A stretch of 64,000 bases of DNA, taken from Ctenosaura bakeri (taxonomy: Eukaryota > Chordata > Lepidosauria > Squamata > Iguanidae). The translations under genes were made by a program, and so were the position numbers. A model generated the notes under the pieces. The model ran no database searches. It had not been told where the DNA came from and was given only the letters and a program-made list of their open reading frames with translations. Every line of letters begins with the position of its first letter. The stretch's first letter is position 1. Shown here in pieces: positions 30,878 to 41,807 of this stretch. The stretch spans positions 496,001 to 560,000 of the forward strand of contig CAOLHI010000927.1 of the NCBI GenBank assembly GCA_948474755.1, read 5' to 3'.

Positions 30878-31842
30878 GTAGAATCATAGAATCATAGAAA
30901 TCTAGAGTTGGAAGAGACCACACAGGCCATCCAGTCCAACCCCCTGCCATGCAGGAACATCCTCAAAGCAATCCCGACAGATGGCCATCAAGCCTCTGCT
31001 TAAAAACCTCCTAGGAACGAGACTCGACTACACTCCAAGGCAGCATATTCCACTGCCGGACAGCCCTGACTGTCAGGAAGTTCTTCCCAAGGTTCAGGTG
31101 GAATCTCCTTTCCTGCAGCTTGAATCCATTGCTCCTTGTCCTGGTCTCTGGAGCAGCAGAAAACAAGCCCTCTCCTTCCTCTACATGGCATCCCTTCCAA
31201 TATTTAAACATGGCTATCATGTCCCCTCTTAACCTTCTCTTCTGCACACTAAACATACCCAGCTCTCTATCCTCATAGGGCATGGCTTCCAGGCCTCTCA
31301 CCATTTTGGTCGCCCTCCTCTGGACTTGCTCCAGCTTGACCATATCCTTCTTGAATTGGGGTGCCCAGAACTGGACACAGTATTCAAGATGGGGTCTAAC
31401 CAAAGCAGAGTAGAATGGTACCAGTACCTCCCTCGATCTAGACACCATACTCCTATTGATGCAGCCGAGAATTGCATTGGCTTTCTTGGCTGCTGCATCA
31501 CACTGCTGACTCATGTTCAGCTTGTGGTCTATGAAGACTCCTAGATCCCTTTCACACGTACTGCTATCCAGCCACGTGTCCCCCATCCTATATTTCTGTA
31601 TTCCATTTTTTCTACCTAAGTGTAGGACCTTACACTTCTCTCTGTTGAATTTCATTTTGTTCGCCTTGGCCCAGCTCTCCAATCTATCCAGGTCATTTTG
31701 AATTTTGATCCTGTCCTCTGGCATATTAGCAACTCCTCCCAATTTGGTATCATCTGCAAATTTGATGAGCATGCCCTCTATTCCTTCATCCAAGTCATTG
31801 ATAAAAATGTTGAACAGCACTGGGCCCAGGACAGAACCCTGT
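30878..31842 (-). mobile_element. CR1 LINE, 5'-truncated, about 965 bp
   Basis: The 3' tail reads GTAGAATCATAGAATCATAG on the plus strand. The minus strand runs through the ORF2 C-terminus up to the RT region ([49 protein letters not shown]) and ends abruptly near 31842 after [12 protein letters not shown]. Compared with the intact copy it lacks two codons in the [10 protein letters not shown] stretch. Closely related to the 18.3-kb copy. Confidence 0.92.
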
Positions 31843-32119
31843 GGGAACTTCCCTCCTGCAGAAGATCTTAGCGCTTGGACAAGTATGTGCTTCTCAGGAA
31901 ATGCAGGATGTGTTACGTGTTTCTATCCCATATGGAGTAGGAAAGCCCCATGCATTTGGCTGTGCCAATATTCACACACATTATACAATGTGGTTAAGAA
32001 CATTTTTCAATACAATTGGCCTACACTGTTCTTGCAGGTCTATCCAGCCACTTTTCTACCTTCTCAACTTTCATTCAATAGGCATGTCTTTTGAAGATTG
32101 GTAAGAGATATATCATCGA

Positions 32120-32600
32120 ATACTAAAGTTAGTATAAAGTTAGTCTGTGCCATCGTATTTCCAGTTTCTCTGTATGGTTGTGAAAACTGGACAGTGAAAA
32201 AAGCTTATAGGAAGAAAATAAACTCATTTAAAATGTGCTGCTGAAGAAGAGTTCTATGGATATCCCTGACTGCTAAAAAGACAAATGAATGGATCCTACA
32301 GCAAATCAAGCCTGCTCTCTCCCTAGAAACCAAGATGACTAAACTGAGGTTGTCATACCTTGGACATATCATGAGAAGACTTGACTAACTAGAAAAGACA
32401 GTGATGCTTGGTAAAGTAGAAGACATCAGGAAAAGAGAAAGACTGCAGTACAAATGGATAGACTCAATCAAGGAAAAGACATCCTTGCCTCTGCAAGACC
32501 TGAGCTGGCAGCTGAGGATCGGGTGAGTTGGAGATCTCACATTCATAGGGTCGTCATAACTCAAAGTCACCTTGTCTGCAGTTAACAACAACAAAACAGC
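32120..32600 (+). mobile_element. BovB (RTE) LINE 3' end
   Basis: GAAAACTGGACAGTGAAAAA, TTTAAAATGTGCTGCTGAAG, CTTGGACATATCATGAGAAG and GATAGACTCAATCAAGG are BovB 3' ORF text, shared with 10.4-10.8 kb. The tail CGTCATAACTCAAAGTCACC ending AACAACAACAAAAC is the one also borne by the Sauria SINEs. Stops are present. Confidence 0.85.
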
Positions 32601-33119
32601 TCTATACAGAAATGTCTTCAACTAACACTATTAAAATCTCCTGGCATACTTAGAAACATGTAACTTAACATAAAAATCACACTCCAAGGAAGCAATGCAA
32701 TGCCAAAGTGCTCCTTGTAGCTTCTATCCTAACCTAAACTTAGCATAGTTTAACGGTAATGGGGCTTCCTAGGCTTGCCTCTTAAAGACAGTAGACGGGA
32801 GCATCTACACCTATGTGTTGTGAACTTTAAATCAGGAGAGGGAAGAAAATAGATCTCTCGGTGATTTTGCATTAAGTCAGCAACACTTTCAGACTCCTGT
32901 CTAATAATAGTAGCAACATCTAAAAAGCTTCCCTGCCCACTAATTTAGATTACTAAAAAATGTTTGATGGGTATGTATGAAAGAGAGCAAGAAAGGGAGT
33001 GATAGAGAGGACTTGTGAACTTGGTTCTGATACTGATATCAAGTTCCCCAGCAGATCTTTGTCTTGTCTCTATCTCACCACCTTTACAGGCATGACTGGC
33101 AGGAACATGGGAGAAGACC

Positions 33120-33455
33120 TTCACTGTGGCTGCTCCCACATTTTAGAACTCCCTCCCTAGGAAAGTTAAGATGGCTCCTTCTTTGTTTTCCTTTTGGCAG
33201 CAGATTAAGACCATTCTTTTCTAGCATCCTTTGTTAACAGATTTTAACAAAACAAAACAAAAAATGAAAAGAGGGGGCCCTTTATGGTACTGTAGTATTT
33301 TAATCTGTTTTAAAGTGAGATTTTAATTGGTTTTAATTCTGTCGTTACTTAATACTGTTTTAATCTTAATTTTGCATGCTTTAACTATATGTTTTATTGT
33401 ATTCTCTGCCTTGAGTCCCAAGCTGGGAGAAAGGCGGAATATAAATAAAAGGATG
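33120..33455 (+). mobile_element. L2-like LINE 3' end
   Basis: Decayed C-terminal coding text (TAGAACTCCCTCCCTAGG, i.e. the LWNSLP region) followed by a T-rich 3' UTR and the end TTGAGTCCCAAGCTGGGAG then AAGGCGGAATATAAATAAA. The same end is at 38.97 kb. Followed by a short GGAT microsatellite. Confidence 0.65.
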
Positions 33456-33570
33456 GATAAATGGATGGATGGATAGATAGTTTTTAATTGTTCACATACA
33501 AATACCTATCTGAACCACTATTTCACACATGGCTCTAGCTGGTGATTCTTAGAACTGGCCAACATACTAG

Positions 33571-33772
33571 GGGCCTTTCTGTCCTACACTGTTATAGTGC
33601 TGTTATTCCACTTTCAACATCCTGTGGAATTCTGGGGTTTGTAGTTTACTGGGGCCAAAGAGCTCTCTGGCTGAGAATTCTAAATACTCCTCCCTAAACT
33701 GCAAACCCCAGGATTCCATAGGATGTTGAAAGTGGAACAGCAGCACTATAACAGTGTAGTGTGGAAAGGCCC
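33571..33772. mobile_element. M-type palindromic MITE, 202 bp
   Basis: Ends GGGCCTTTCTGTCCTACAC and GTGTAGTGTGGAAAGGCCC. TAG precedes it (33568-33570) and ATAG follows, so the TAG duplication is offset by one base. Internal text is oriented opposite to the copies at 29.7 and 30.4 kb. Confidence 0.8.
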
Positions 33773-33775
33773 ATA

Positions 33776-35336
33776 GTTTTACTAGTTACAGCCAAAAAGA
33801 CTTGGCCAACAGCAAGGATCAAGACATTGGTCAATCTGACTGCCAGCTAATGGCAAGCCATTCGTTAGTCCACCTGTTTGCCAGTTAATAGATACTCATT
33901 CGCCCAGTCTGCCTGCTATGCTGAAATGACAGATGTGGGAATTTACTCAGGCAGAAACTATGCTTTGGCTCCTCTGGCACCTGGAAGCGAGGCAAAGCCA
34001 TCTGTACCTAACCTGGGTATGACCTGTTTGCCTGTACCCCCAAGGTTTCCATACCTGGTATGATGGGCATATGAGCCCCATCTGTCTCTAGATTGAATCT
34101 GGCCTTTCATGCCAAAAATCACCAAAGTTTTTTACAATCAGTGGCTGGCATCTTGTTGGTTACTCCCAACTAGGGGAAGACCCACTCACCTAATTGTTGA
34201 ATGGTGAGTTAAGACATAGATAATTCTCATTGATTTAGTGTACCATTAGCAATCTGATACCACTAACAACAACAACCAACTAATCAACTACACTCAGACT
34301 CAGCTACTAAGGGAGGGTGGGTAGAGATGACAATAGAAGCTGACTGACTGTTGCTATGGTGGGGGAAGCAGCTTATATGGGTCAGGCATGGACCTGGTTG
34401 AAACCTCCACTTGTTCCCAAGCCCACCTCCCGCCACACAACCATGCTGCCTCTGATTGGTTGGCGTTCCTGCTCCATACCAGAGGCCAGAAAAATGAGTG
34501 GACTTTTGGGATAGAGAAACAGCTCCAGCATTTGGAACACAATGACCATCCTTGCTTTGCCCACAGCCATGAACCACAAATTGGTGCTCTCAGTGAATCA
34601 GGAAATGTACTTCATTTCAGAAAATGTACTCAGCTGGAATTCTTAATGTAAAATTCTGAAGTTATACAGTTTTAAATAAATCACACTTGCAAAAAATTTT
34701 AATTAACTAATGATTGCCTTTCATTCTTTATTCGTCGTGCGTGCATCTTGACATCTTGCAATACTGAAACCAAATGGGAAACTTCCATATTAAATCAATA
34801 CTTCAAGGGTAAAGCTACACATATCTCACATGTAAGGTAATCATCTGTAGCAAAACCAACAAGCCAATGTGATATGCTTCCAATAAAACTGACTGCTCTG
34901 ATCATTTGTTTAATGTAAAAATAATGAGAGTGAAACTAAGCTAGATATTGATTGCCATGATGACTCTTTTCTCCTTCCGGTAAACAGAAAGAAATTAATG
35001 GAATTCGATGAAGTGAGATGAAAATAAGAAGTAAAGCAAAAGTTTAAAACTTATGTTTAAGATTATCTTCAAAGCCCCTTGGGAATAGAAGAAAATTGCT
35101 GTGACCTACTCTGAGTCATTGGCATATAAAATGAAATAAACGAATGAATGAGTTTCCCAAAGACTCTTACAGTGAGAAGCTATGGATGCATCAAAACTAC
35201 AGGTCTCCATATATGCATTTTAATAAGTATACTGAACTTAATTTCATGAATTCGAAATGTTAGCATTCCCAGAAGACAGTAGTTTTAGAAAGTTGATTTA
35301 TAATGAAATTCACATTTAAGAATCAGAAATTAAGTG
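33776..35336. other. Mostly unassigned
   Basis: About 35040-35150 resembles an L2-like 3' end (GCATATAAAATGAAATAAACG). The frames around 34280-34650 overlap on both strands and show no domain. Confidence 0.4.
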
Positions 35337-35570
35337 TTCTTGTAGTGTGCCTTGAAGTAATTTTTCACTTATGGCAACCCTAAGGCTAACCTATGGTGTG
35401 GTTTTCTTGGCAAGGTTTCTTCAGAGGGGATTTGCCTTTGCCTTCCTTTGAAGCTGAGAGAGTGTGACTTCTCCAAGATCAAGTGAGTTTTCATGGCTGA
35501 GCAGGGATTCAAACCCTGGTTTCCAGAGTGGTAGTCCAATGTTCAAACCACTACACTATGCTGGTCTCAA
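35337..35570 (-). mobile_element. Sauria-type SINE, complete
   Basis: On the plus strand the tail comes first (GTAGTGTGCCTTGAAGTAA, CACTTATGGCAACCC), then GGCAAGGTTTCTTCAGAGG, GCAGGGATTCAAACCCTGG (box B on the minus strand) and CAAACCACTACACTATGCTGG (head). All modules are present. Confidence 0.88.
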
Positions 35571-35619
35571 AGCAGCTTACAGCCATTTAAAAACACAATG
35601 TGTGTGTGCACGCACGCAC

Positions 35620-35837
35620 GCACATCTTTGAGTCACCTGCTGACTTACAGGGACCCTATGAATTCCATAGGGTTTTCTTAGGCAAGGAATACTCAGAGGT
35701 GGTTTTGACAGTTCCTTCCTAAGGAATATAACCTTTGGCACATAGTATTCATTGGCAATCTTCTGTCCAAGTATTAGTGAAAGCTGACCCTGTTTAGCTT
35801 TCAAGATCAGATGGGATCTGGTGTCTTTAGGGTATTT
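35620..35837 (-). mobile_element. 5S-rRNA-derived SINE
   Basis: Tail first on the plus strand (GAGTCACCTGCTGACTTAC, CCATAGGGTTTTCTTAGGC), then the 5S-derived head in antisense: CCAAGTATTAGTGAAAGCTG, ACCCTGTTTAGCTTTCAAGA, TCAGATGGGATCTGG. Diverged relative to the copy at 21.7 kb. Confidence 0.8.
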
Positions 35838-36562
35838 AGGCTCTATATTTTATCACATGTTTTTACCAGGATTCTGGCCAACGTCTTCACATTTCAGGCT
35901 CCTGACATGTACAGCTTTTTTAAAAATAAGAAAAGAAAAAGCCAGCAGGACAAATAGGAAGAACCCAAACAAACCGTTTGCTTTTTGCAACTGGGGTAAT
36001 CTTTTTGTCCCAGATGAGGCAGATTTTGAATATGGTATAGGAGCTTCTCTGCCTCAGACAACAAAATAAGTTGACTGGTTTAGGATATGATGCACCTTGA
36101 CTTTGAGAAGGTGTTACCAGGCCATATACCCCCATATACCCCCCTACTCCTTGACACGGTTTAATTGGCAAAATATTTAATTGGCATGAAATATAAATTA
36201 TATCCTGCTATGATTGGGAGCTTGCTAGCAAAGAGGAACTGGTTGCACACATGTGTTGCAAAACTAGGTCAGACCAAGACCTCAGGGCATGGCTAGGTCA
36301 TAGTCAGGGAAACTCCAGAGATAATGAACTAGCAGATGTCCCTCAATGCCTCAACCTTTACAAACAATAGCAGCTGAAACTGCTTCCACAGAATGACTGA
36401 TTGTCTTCAACTTTCTCCCTTTGTCCATTGAAACTTTCCTGTTGTCCCATCACCTGTCCCACTGTTAAGGAGGATTTGCCCAAGGGGAATCCTCAAAAGG
36501 AAAATAGAGGAAGGGGGAATCCTCGTGCCACATCTCTTTCACTCCCCTCCCCATGTACTAAC
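35838..36562. other. No feature recognised
   Basis: Short frames only. A tandem CCATATACCCC lies near 36122-36146. Confidence 0.45.
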
Positions 36563-36639
36563 AATTTTTTTCCTAAAAAATAAGCTCTGAAAATGGAGTG
36601 CATCTTATACACCAGTGCATCTAATACACCAGCAAATAC
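36563..36639. mobile_element. Mariner-type MITE remnant
   Basis: GTGCATCTTATACACCAGTG and AATACACCAGCAAATAC match the right part of the element at 38311-38463. Left end lost. Confidence 0.5.
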
Positions 36640-37850
36640 ATTAATATTCCCCACTGTTTCACAGAGGCACTGGCACTCTGGGTAAACCCCTGGGTCACCC
36701 ATGTTTTTGAATAACAAAAGGGGTGCTGCTCTTTCTCAGGCTGCAAAATGTATTGGGCCAGCCCTGTTTGCTACCTGCCACACTTTGTATGCTTGTTCCA
36801 AGGGACAAGGTGCAGCAACTAGTGGAGAGAATAGAATCTCTTGAGCTCCAATGATTGCAAACTCTTTTCCTTTGAAGTGTCAGGTGAAAGTTCATGTGAG
36901 AGCAGAGCAGTTAGAGGAAACTGACCTTCTTTCCAATTCTGTACTCGTTGCCATTTCAAGAGCTTCCAGGCCTGTCTAAATGTATTTTGATGGAGATAAG
37001 TGGCTTGAGTTCTTAAGTGCGTCATTTGAGAAATTGCCATCACTTGTATCCTGTTCACTCAAATAGAGCTCCTTTTTAAAGGAGAGGAAGCTGTGCCATA
37101 GTGAACATGTTTTGAAAGCCTGGTGATATCCTCCTTCCTCCCTCCATTTTAAATAACCTTTTGTCCTAATATAGCACTACTGTTTACCATGTCCATTGAA
37201 TGAAGTTGCTTTTGAAAATGTAACTAATTATCTCTGCAGCTCTTGTTTTCCTCTTCATTGAATGGAATAACTGCATGCAGAGTCAAATATTTCTGGAGTC
37301 ACAAAAGTGGTCGGGTTGGTTTTGTGCACTATCTTGATTTAGAAGCTGGTTGGTAATTTTTAAGCCCTATGGCAAGGTTGGGCAAAGGTTGCAACAGGTG
37401 TGGAGGTCAATTTCCTGCCTCTAGGGGCTGCATTGAATTCAATTTTTTTTAAAACTGAACAAAAAACAAAACAGAGATAGTTAGAAATCCATTTTAGTCT
37501 GGCAAAATGAGTTTGTTTTTTAAAAGTTAAAACAGTGCTGGTTTCAATGGTGGCATGGACCCTGGAATGGAAGAGTCAAGTTCTCCCAGAGCAAGTGTGA
37601 GGGGGGCTGTGCCTCCTTGAAATGATCAGACAAAATTGGACCATCAATTTTGTGACAGGCCCTTTATTTTCCCTCAGATTGGTTGGTGTGGCAATTTCAA
37701 TACCAAAAAGGCACCCTGTCAATACCACTTTGCTCTGACTCCATCCTTTTATCACAACCTTTGTGTAACAGGGCTAGAGTTTAAATTGTTCCTCAGATCT
37801 AAACTATTTAAGATAGCAAGTTCTCCTTATTACACTGACGTTATATAATT
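36640..37850. other. No feature recognised
   Basis: 37370-37480 has a GGTTGGGCAAAGGTTGCA motif like hAT termini, too diverged to delimit. No coding signal. Confidence 0.4.
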
Positions 37851-37851
37851 G

Positions 37852-38246
37852 AGTCCCTTTCCCCACCCTACTTTCTTGCGTGGTTCTCCAGTGGCAATCC
37901 CAGCAGCACCTCTACTGGAAAGGGAGCATGACTTGAGTGCTCCCCTCTGCAGTGGACCAGCTCCCTGCAGAAGGGAATGCAGCACAGCTGGGCACTTTTC
38001 TTGGCTGCGCTGGGGCAGGAAGTGCTACCATTGCACTTTCTGCCCTTCCACAGGACACGTAAGTGTGGGATGGTGGTGTGATCACAGATCATTGATGGGG
38101 AAAATCTGTCAATAATTTAATCCGTGATTGTGTCACCTGGGGATAGGAAAGGAGCAAGACCATGGCAAAGTCATGCAGAAGTGTCATCACAGTCCCATTC
38201 CTCTCCAGTTCCCATACCAGCATGGGAGAAAACTGTGTAAAGGGCT
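37852..38246 (+). mobile_element. L-type MITE, older copy
   Basis: Begins AGTCCCTTTCCCCAC and ends TGTGTAAAGGGC. Shares CAGCTGGGCACTTTTCTTGG, CTGCGCTGGGGCAGGAAGTG and a donor-like ACACGTAAGTGTGGG with the other L copies. No clean 3-bp duplication. Confidence 0.68.
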
Positions 38247-38310
38247 TCAGACTGACACAGCAGTTATAAAACAAACGGTAATATTTATTATAGTACCCGT
38301 AAATAAACTA

Positions 38311-38463
38311 TTGTATTTGCCAGCATATAAGACACACCCCATTTATACACTGAAAAGTATTATTTGCTGGCGTATAGGACGCACCAGCAAATAAGATGCA
38401 CCTTATTTTCAAATAGTACTTTTTGGGGGGGGGGGAAGTGAGTCTTACATGCCAGCAAATACA
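38311..38463. mobile_element. Mariner-type MITE, 153 bp, TA flanks
   Basis: Ends TTGTATTTGCCAGCATATAAG and CATGCCAGCAAATACAG are inverted repeats; TA lies at 38309-38310 and 38464-38465. A second copy of the TATTTGCTGGCGTATAGGAC text lies in the middle. Contains a G run. Confidence 0.72.
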
Positions 38464-38574
38464 GTATCTTGTTAGAGTTCCATTGTAGCACAATGCTGAT
38501 ACATAAGCTATTTAAACTTCTGCCAGACTTTGATATCAGTCCCTGCTTTAGATGTCAGTTCCCAGTCTTTTCCT

Positions 38575-38990
38575 CAACTGCTTAATCACAAACCAGAAAG
38601 TGCTAGTTATGACCTATAAAGCCCTATATGGCTCAGGGCCAGGCTATCTGGTAGACTGTATCTCCCTATATTGGCCTGTCTTCCCAGAGAGGTCAGAATG
38701 GCCCCTTCCTTTCTGTCCTTGTGTCATCAGGCAAAGTTCTTTTTGTTTTGGCAAGTTTTCAAATGAAAGTTTTTAAAGAAAAACTTAGCTGTATTGTTCT
38801 TAGTCTGAAGTGTTTTAATTGCTTTTTATTATTTTTTTATCTTTTTAAGTGTAGTCTCAAATAATTTTAATATTATAAATTGTTTAATCCCATTTTAATG
38901 TTCACTTTTTGTATGCTTTGTTTTTTGTTAAAATGGTAAGCTATCTTGAGTTCCAGTTTTGGGAGAAAGGCAGGCTAGAAGAAATAAATA
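38575..38990 (+). mobile_element. L2-like LINE: C-terminal ORF fragment and 3' UTR
   Basis: The plus strand reads YKALYGSGPGYLVDCISLY, a C-terminal block of L2/CR1-like LINE proteins, in a frame that begins at 38552. Then follows a T-rich 3' UTR and the end CTTGAGTTCCAGTTTTGGG, AAGAAATAAATATATAATG. Truncated and inactive. Confidence 0.65.
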
Positions 38991-39163
38991 TATAATGATG
39001 TGCTCTTTTATGAATTAAGTATAAAAATATACTTTTATCTTTTAGTTAGCTTTGTACCTTGAAATGTTTAAAGACTTTGAACTGAGAAATGTTTTAATAA
39101 GGTTCGGACTCAGGCTGGTTCCATAAACAGACAGCTGATGCATTCAAAATATACTGTCTAAGC

Positions 39164-39980
39164 CAGTGATTCTCAACCTTCCTAATGCGGTGACCCCTTA
39201 ATACAGTTCCTCATGTTGTGGTGACCCCCAACCATAAAATTATTTTCGTTATTTATTTATTTATTTATTATTTAGTTAGTTAGTTAGTTATTTCCAACAT
39301 CGAATAGATTGGAAACACTGCCCTAAATCACTGCTCTGGATAGACTTCTAATGCCTAAAAACTGGTAACCCTCCCCCTTTTTTAAGCACAGAAAGCGTCC
39401 ATCAGTGCCAGAATTAAGGCAGTAGTTCTGAATGTTAGGTTTCCACAGTTCAAAAAGCCAGTCACTCCCAAAGGCAACGCCGAAACAGCCCACATTTTAC
39501 ATGAGGCGCAGGGAGGAAAGGATAGGGAGAGAGGAAAGATGGCGGTGGCATAAGCAGACGCGTTTTGTTTCCCTCCCTCCCTCCCTTCCTCCCTTCCTTA
39601 AAGGGAGCGCGGCTGCTCGGACACTCTCACTCCCATGTTGCACGGGCGCCCCTTCCTTCCTCCTTTCGTCCCTCTGAGGGCTCGGGAGTGGGGTGCGATA
39701 CCCACTGTAGCTCCTCGACCACACTACACCCACAAGCCCTTCTCGGTCTCCCCACCTCCGCCCACCCGCCAAGCAGGGAAAGGTGTGGAAACATCCCCAC
39801 ACGTGCCCAGTATGCCTCCTCTCACCTCCTCCCAGCGCGGGGTCTCAGAAACAGCACTCCCATTGGCTCTGAGGCCGCCTTCTTTCAAAAGGGGGCGGGG
39901 TGAGATAGAGGAGCAGCGACCCCTGTGAAATGGTCATTCAACCCCCAAAGGGGTCCCAACCCACAGGTTGAGAACCGCTG
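39164..39980. mobile_element. SPIN-type hAT element, 817 bp, 8-bp TSD GTCTAAGC
   Basis: Left end CAGTGATTCTCAACCTTCC, then GCGGTGACCCCTTAATACAG and AACCATAAAATTATTTTCG; right end GCGACCCCTGTGAAATGG ... CACAGGTTGAGAACCGCTG. These are the termini of the SPIN (Space Invaders) hAT group reported in anole and other tetrapods. GTCTAAGC lies at 39156-39163 and 39981-39988, a perfect 8-bp duplication. The centre is unusual: a TTTA/GTTA microsatellite at about 39250-39293 and, from about 39560 to 39900, a GC-rich segment with CCCATTGGCTC and GGGGGCGGGG. No transposase, so non-autonomous. Confidence 0.88.
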
Positions 39981-39989
39981 GTCTAAGCC

Positions 39990-40550
39990 CTGCACTGTAG
40001 GGTTTATTGTCTCGATTGCTGTTACACTTTTTTTCATGTGGTTTACAAGACAGCTTGCTTCCTTAAGAGCTCTTAAGAGGCCAAACTGTTTTACATCTCT
40101 ATCCAGAACAAGCTATTCACAATGCTATTGTTTCTCTTTCTTTTCTTTTTCTTTTCTTTTCTTTTCTTTTTGTTTGTTTACTGTCACTTAGAGTATCACC
40201 TGAACAGACACTCTCATTATTGCATCCAGTTCTCACTTAGTGTACCTAGCCAACTCAGAAGAAAGATTGTCCTACCATTACAAGGAAAGGGCCAGGAAGC
40301 ACAGTAGCTATGCTTAGTTTGCATTCTGGGAGGTGTAGGGCAAGCCTGAAATCCAAATAGTACGCTGGCACAGTGCAGAATCTCTGTAAGTGTACTTAAC
40401 ATTATTACTATTGGGGAGTGGGATGGAGGCTGTTCCATTTTTTCCATTTCCTCTCTAGGTGTGCAACAGCAGCTCGGGGCAGCTTGCAAATATCCCAACT
40501 GGATTCAGGGATTGGTTTCACACCCAAGGACAAAAGAGCCAACTCTGCTA
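39990..40550. other. Unassigned, with a TTTTC microsatellite
   Basis: A TTCTTTTC-rich tract spans about 40130-40170. No other repeat or coding signal. Confidence 0.45.
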
Positions 40551-40554
40551 CCAC

Positions 40555-40945
40555 AGTAGATTATTGACAAGTTGGAATATGTCCAGAGAAAAGTGACCAA
40601 GATAATCAAAGGTCTGGAAATCAAGCCTTATGAGAAATGACTTTAGGGAGCTGGGTATGTTTAGCTTGGAGAAGAGAAGACTGAGCAGTGACATGATGGC
40701 TACCTTTACATACCTGAAGGAATGACATGTGGAAGATGGAGCAAGCCTCTTTTCTGCCTCTACAGAGACTAGAGCATGAGTAAATGCATTCAAATGACAA
40801 GAAAAGAGATTCCACTTAAGCATTAGGAGGAATTTCTTTACTGTGGGTACTGTTTGACAATGGAATTGGTGGTGAATTCTTCCTTGCTGGAGTTTAAGCA
40901 GAGGCTGGGTGGGCTGTTACAGGCCAGATGAATTCTAGTTGGCGG
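40555..40945 (+). mobile_element. Old CR1 LINE 3' end
   Basis: GACAAGTTGGAATATGTCCAG, AGGTCTGGAAATCAAGCC, GAGCTGGGTATGTTTAGC and GTTTAAGCAGAGGCTGGGTG parallel the C-terminus and 3' UTR of the intact CR1 but with many differences and stops. A TG repeat follows at about 40976-40990. Probably a different, older subfamily. Confidence 0.75.
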
Positions 40946-41690
40946 TTCCTCCTCCTGTGCATATACCATTAAAATGTGTGTGTGTGTGTATCATGAAATA
41001 AAGAACCTGGTAAAACCTATAGATGGTAGAATATAAAGCCTAAGATTCATGACAGTGTCTGCCCATTTTCTGTCTCATAATATAAGAAGGGAAAGCCTTG
41101 TTAGATTTCAAGTCTGGGAAGAATGCCAGACATTCCTTTAAATAATGTAAACAAAAACCCAAAGAATGGCCTCAAGTCACCCTGCAAGTTAGTAGATTAG
41201 AGATACTTCACAACAGAAAGTAAAGTGTATATTAAAAGTGGAGTGTCCACTAATGCTCTAGTGCACTGAACAAAAAGATAAGAGCTAAAACTCCAATTGG
41301 TTAAGCAATGTCCCGTTAAGAGAGAGAAAAAGAGCTAAGTTAAAGCCCCATAATAAGGCTGCTTAGGCAGGCCTTCAATGCAGGAAAATAAGACTACATG
41401 TAGTCTTCCTGAGAAAAGTTCCTGATCAACCCTGCCATGCTTCTCTATAATGCTGATTCTGGTAAGCTAGGAGATATATGTTTACATATGATTAATGCAG
41501 CTAACATTTGCTTAAGAAGCACTTGAAAATATTTAGGTGGAGTGTTGATGGTAATCTGACCTGTCATAATCTGACCATTACCATAAGTGGAGTGACCGGC
41601 AGTTGATAAAGGTGACTTTAGGCAAAACCCACAACTAGCTGACAAGTGGCAAGGACCCTCAATCCAAGAGACAGAGGTGGAGAAGTACTC
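40946..41690. other. No feature recognised
   Basis: AT-leaning DNA, no repeat boundary or coding signal apart from the TG run noted before. Confidence 0.45.
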
Positions 41691-41694
41691 CTGT

Positions 41695-41807
41695 TTCCAT
41701 GCATTTTTTCAGGAGTGTTTTACTTGTGTACTCCTGCATGGCAGAGGTTTAGACTTAGATAGCCCTTGTGGTCACTTTCAAATCTTTGATTTCTATGATT
41801 CTATGCT
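41695..41807 (+). mobile_element. CR1 3' terminal fragment
   Basis: CTCCTGCATGGCAGAGGTTTAGAC and CCTTGTGGTCACTTTCAAATC, closing with GATTTCTATGATTCTATG, the CR1 tail. Only about 110 bp. Confidence 0.75.
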
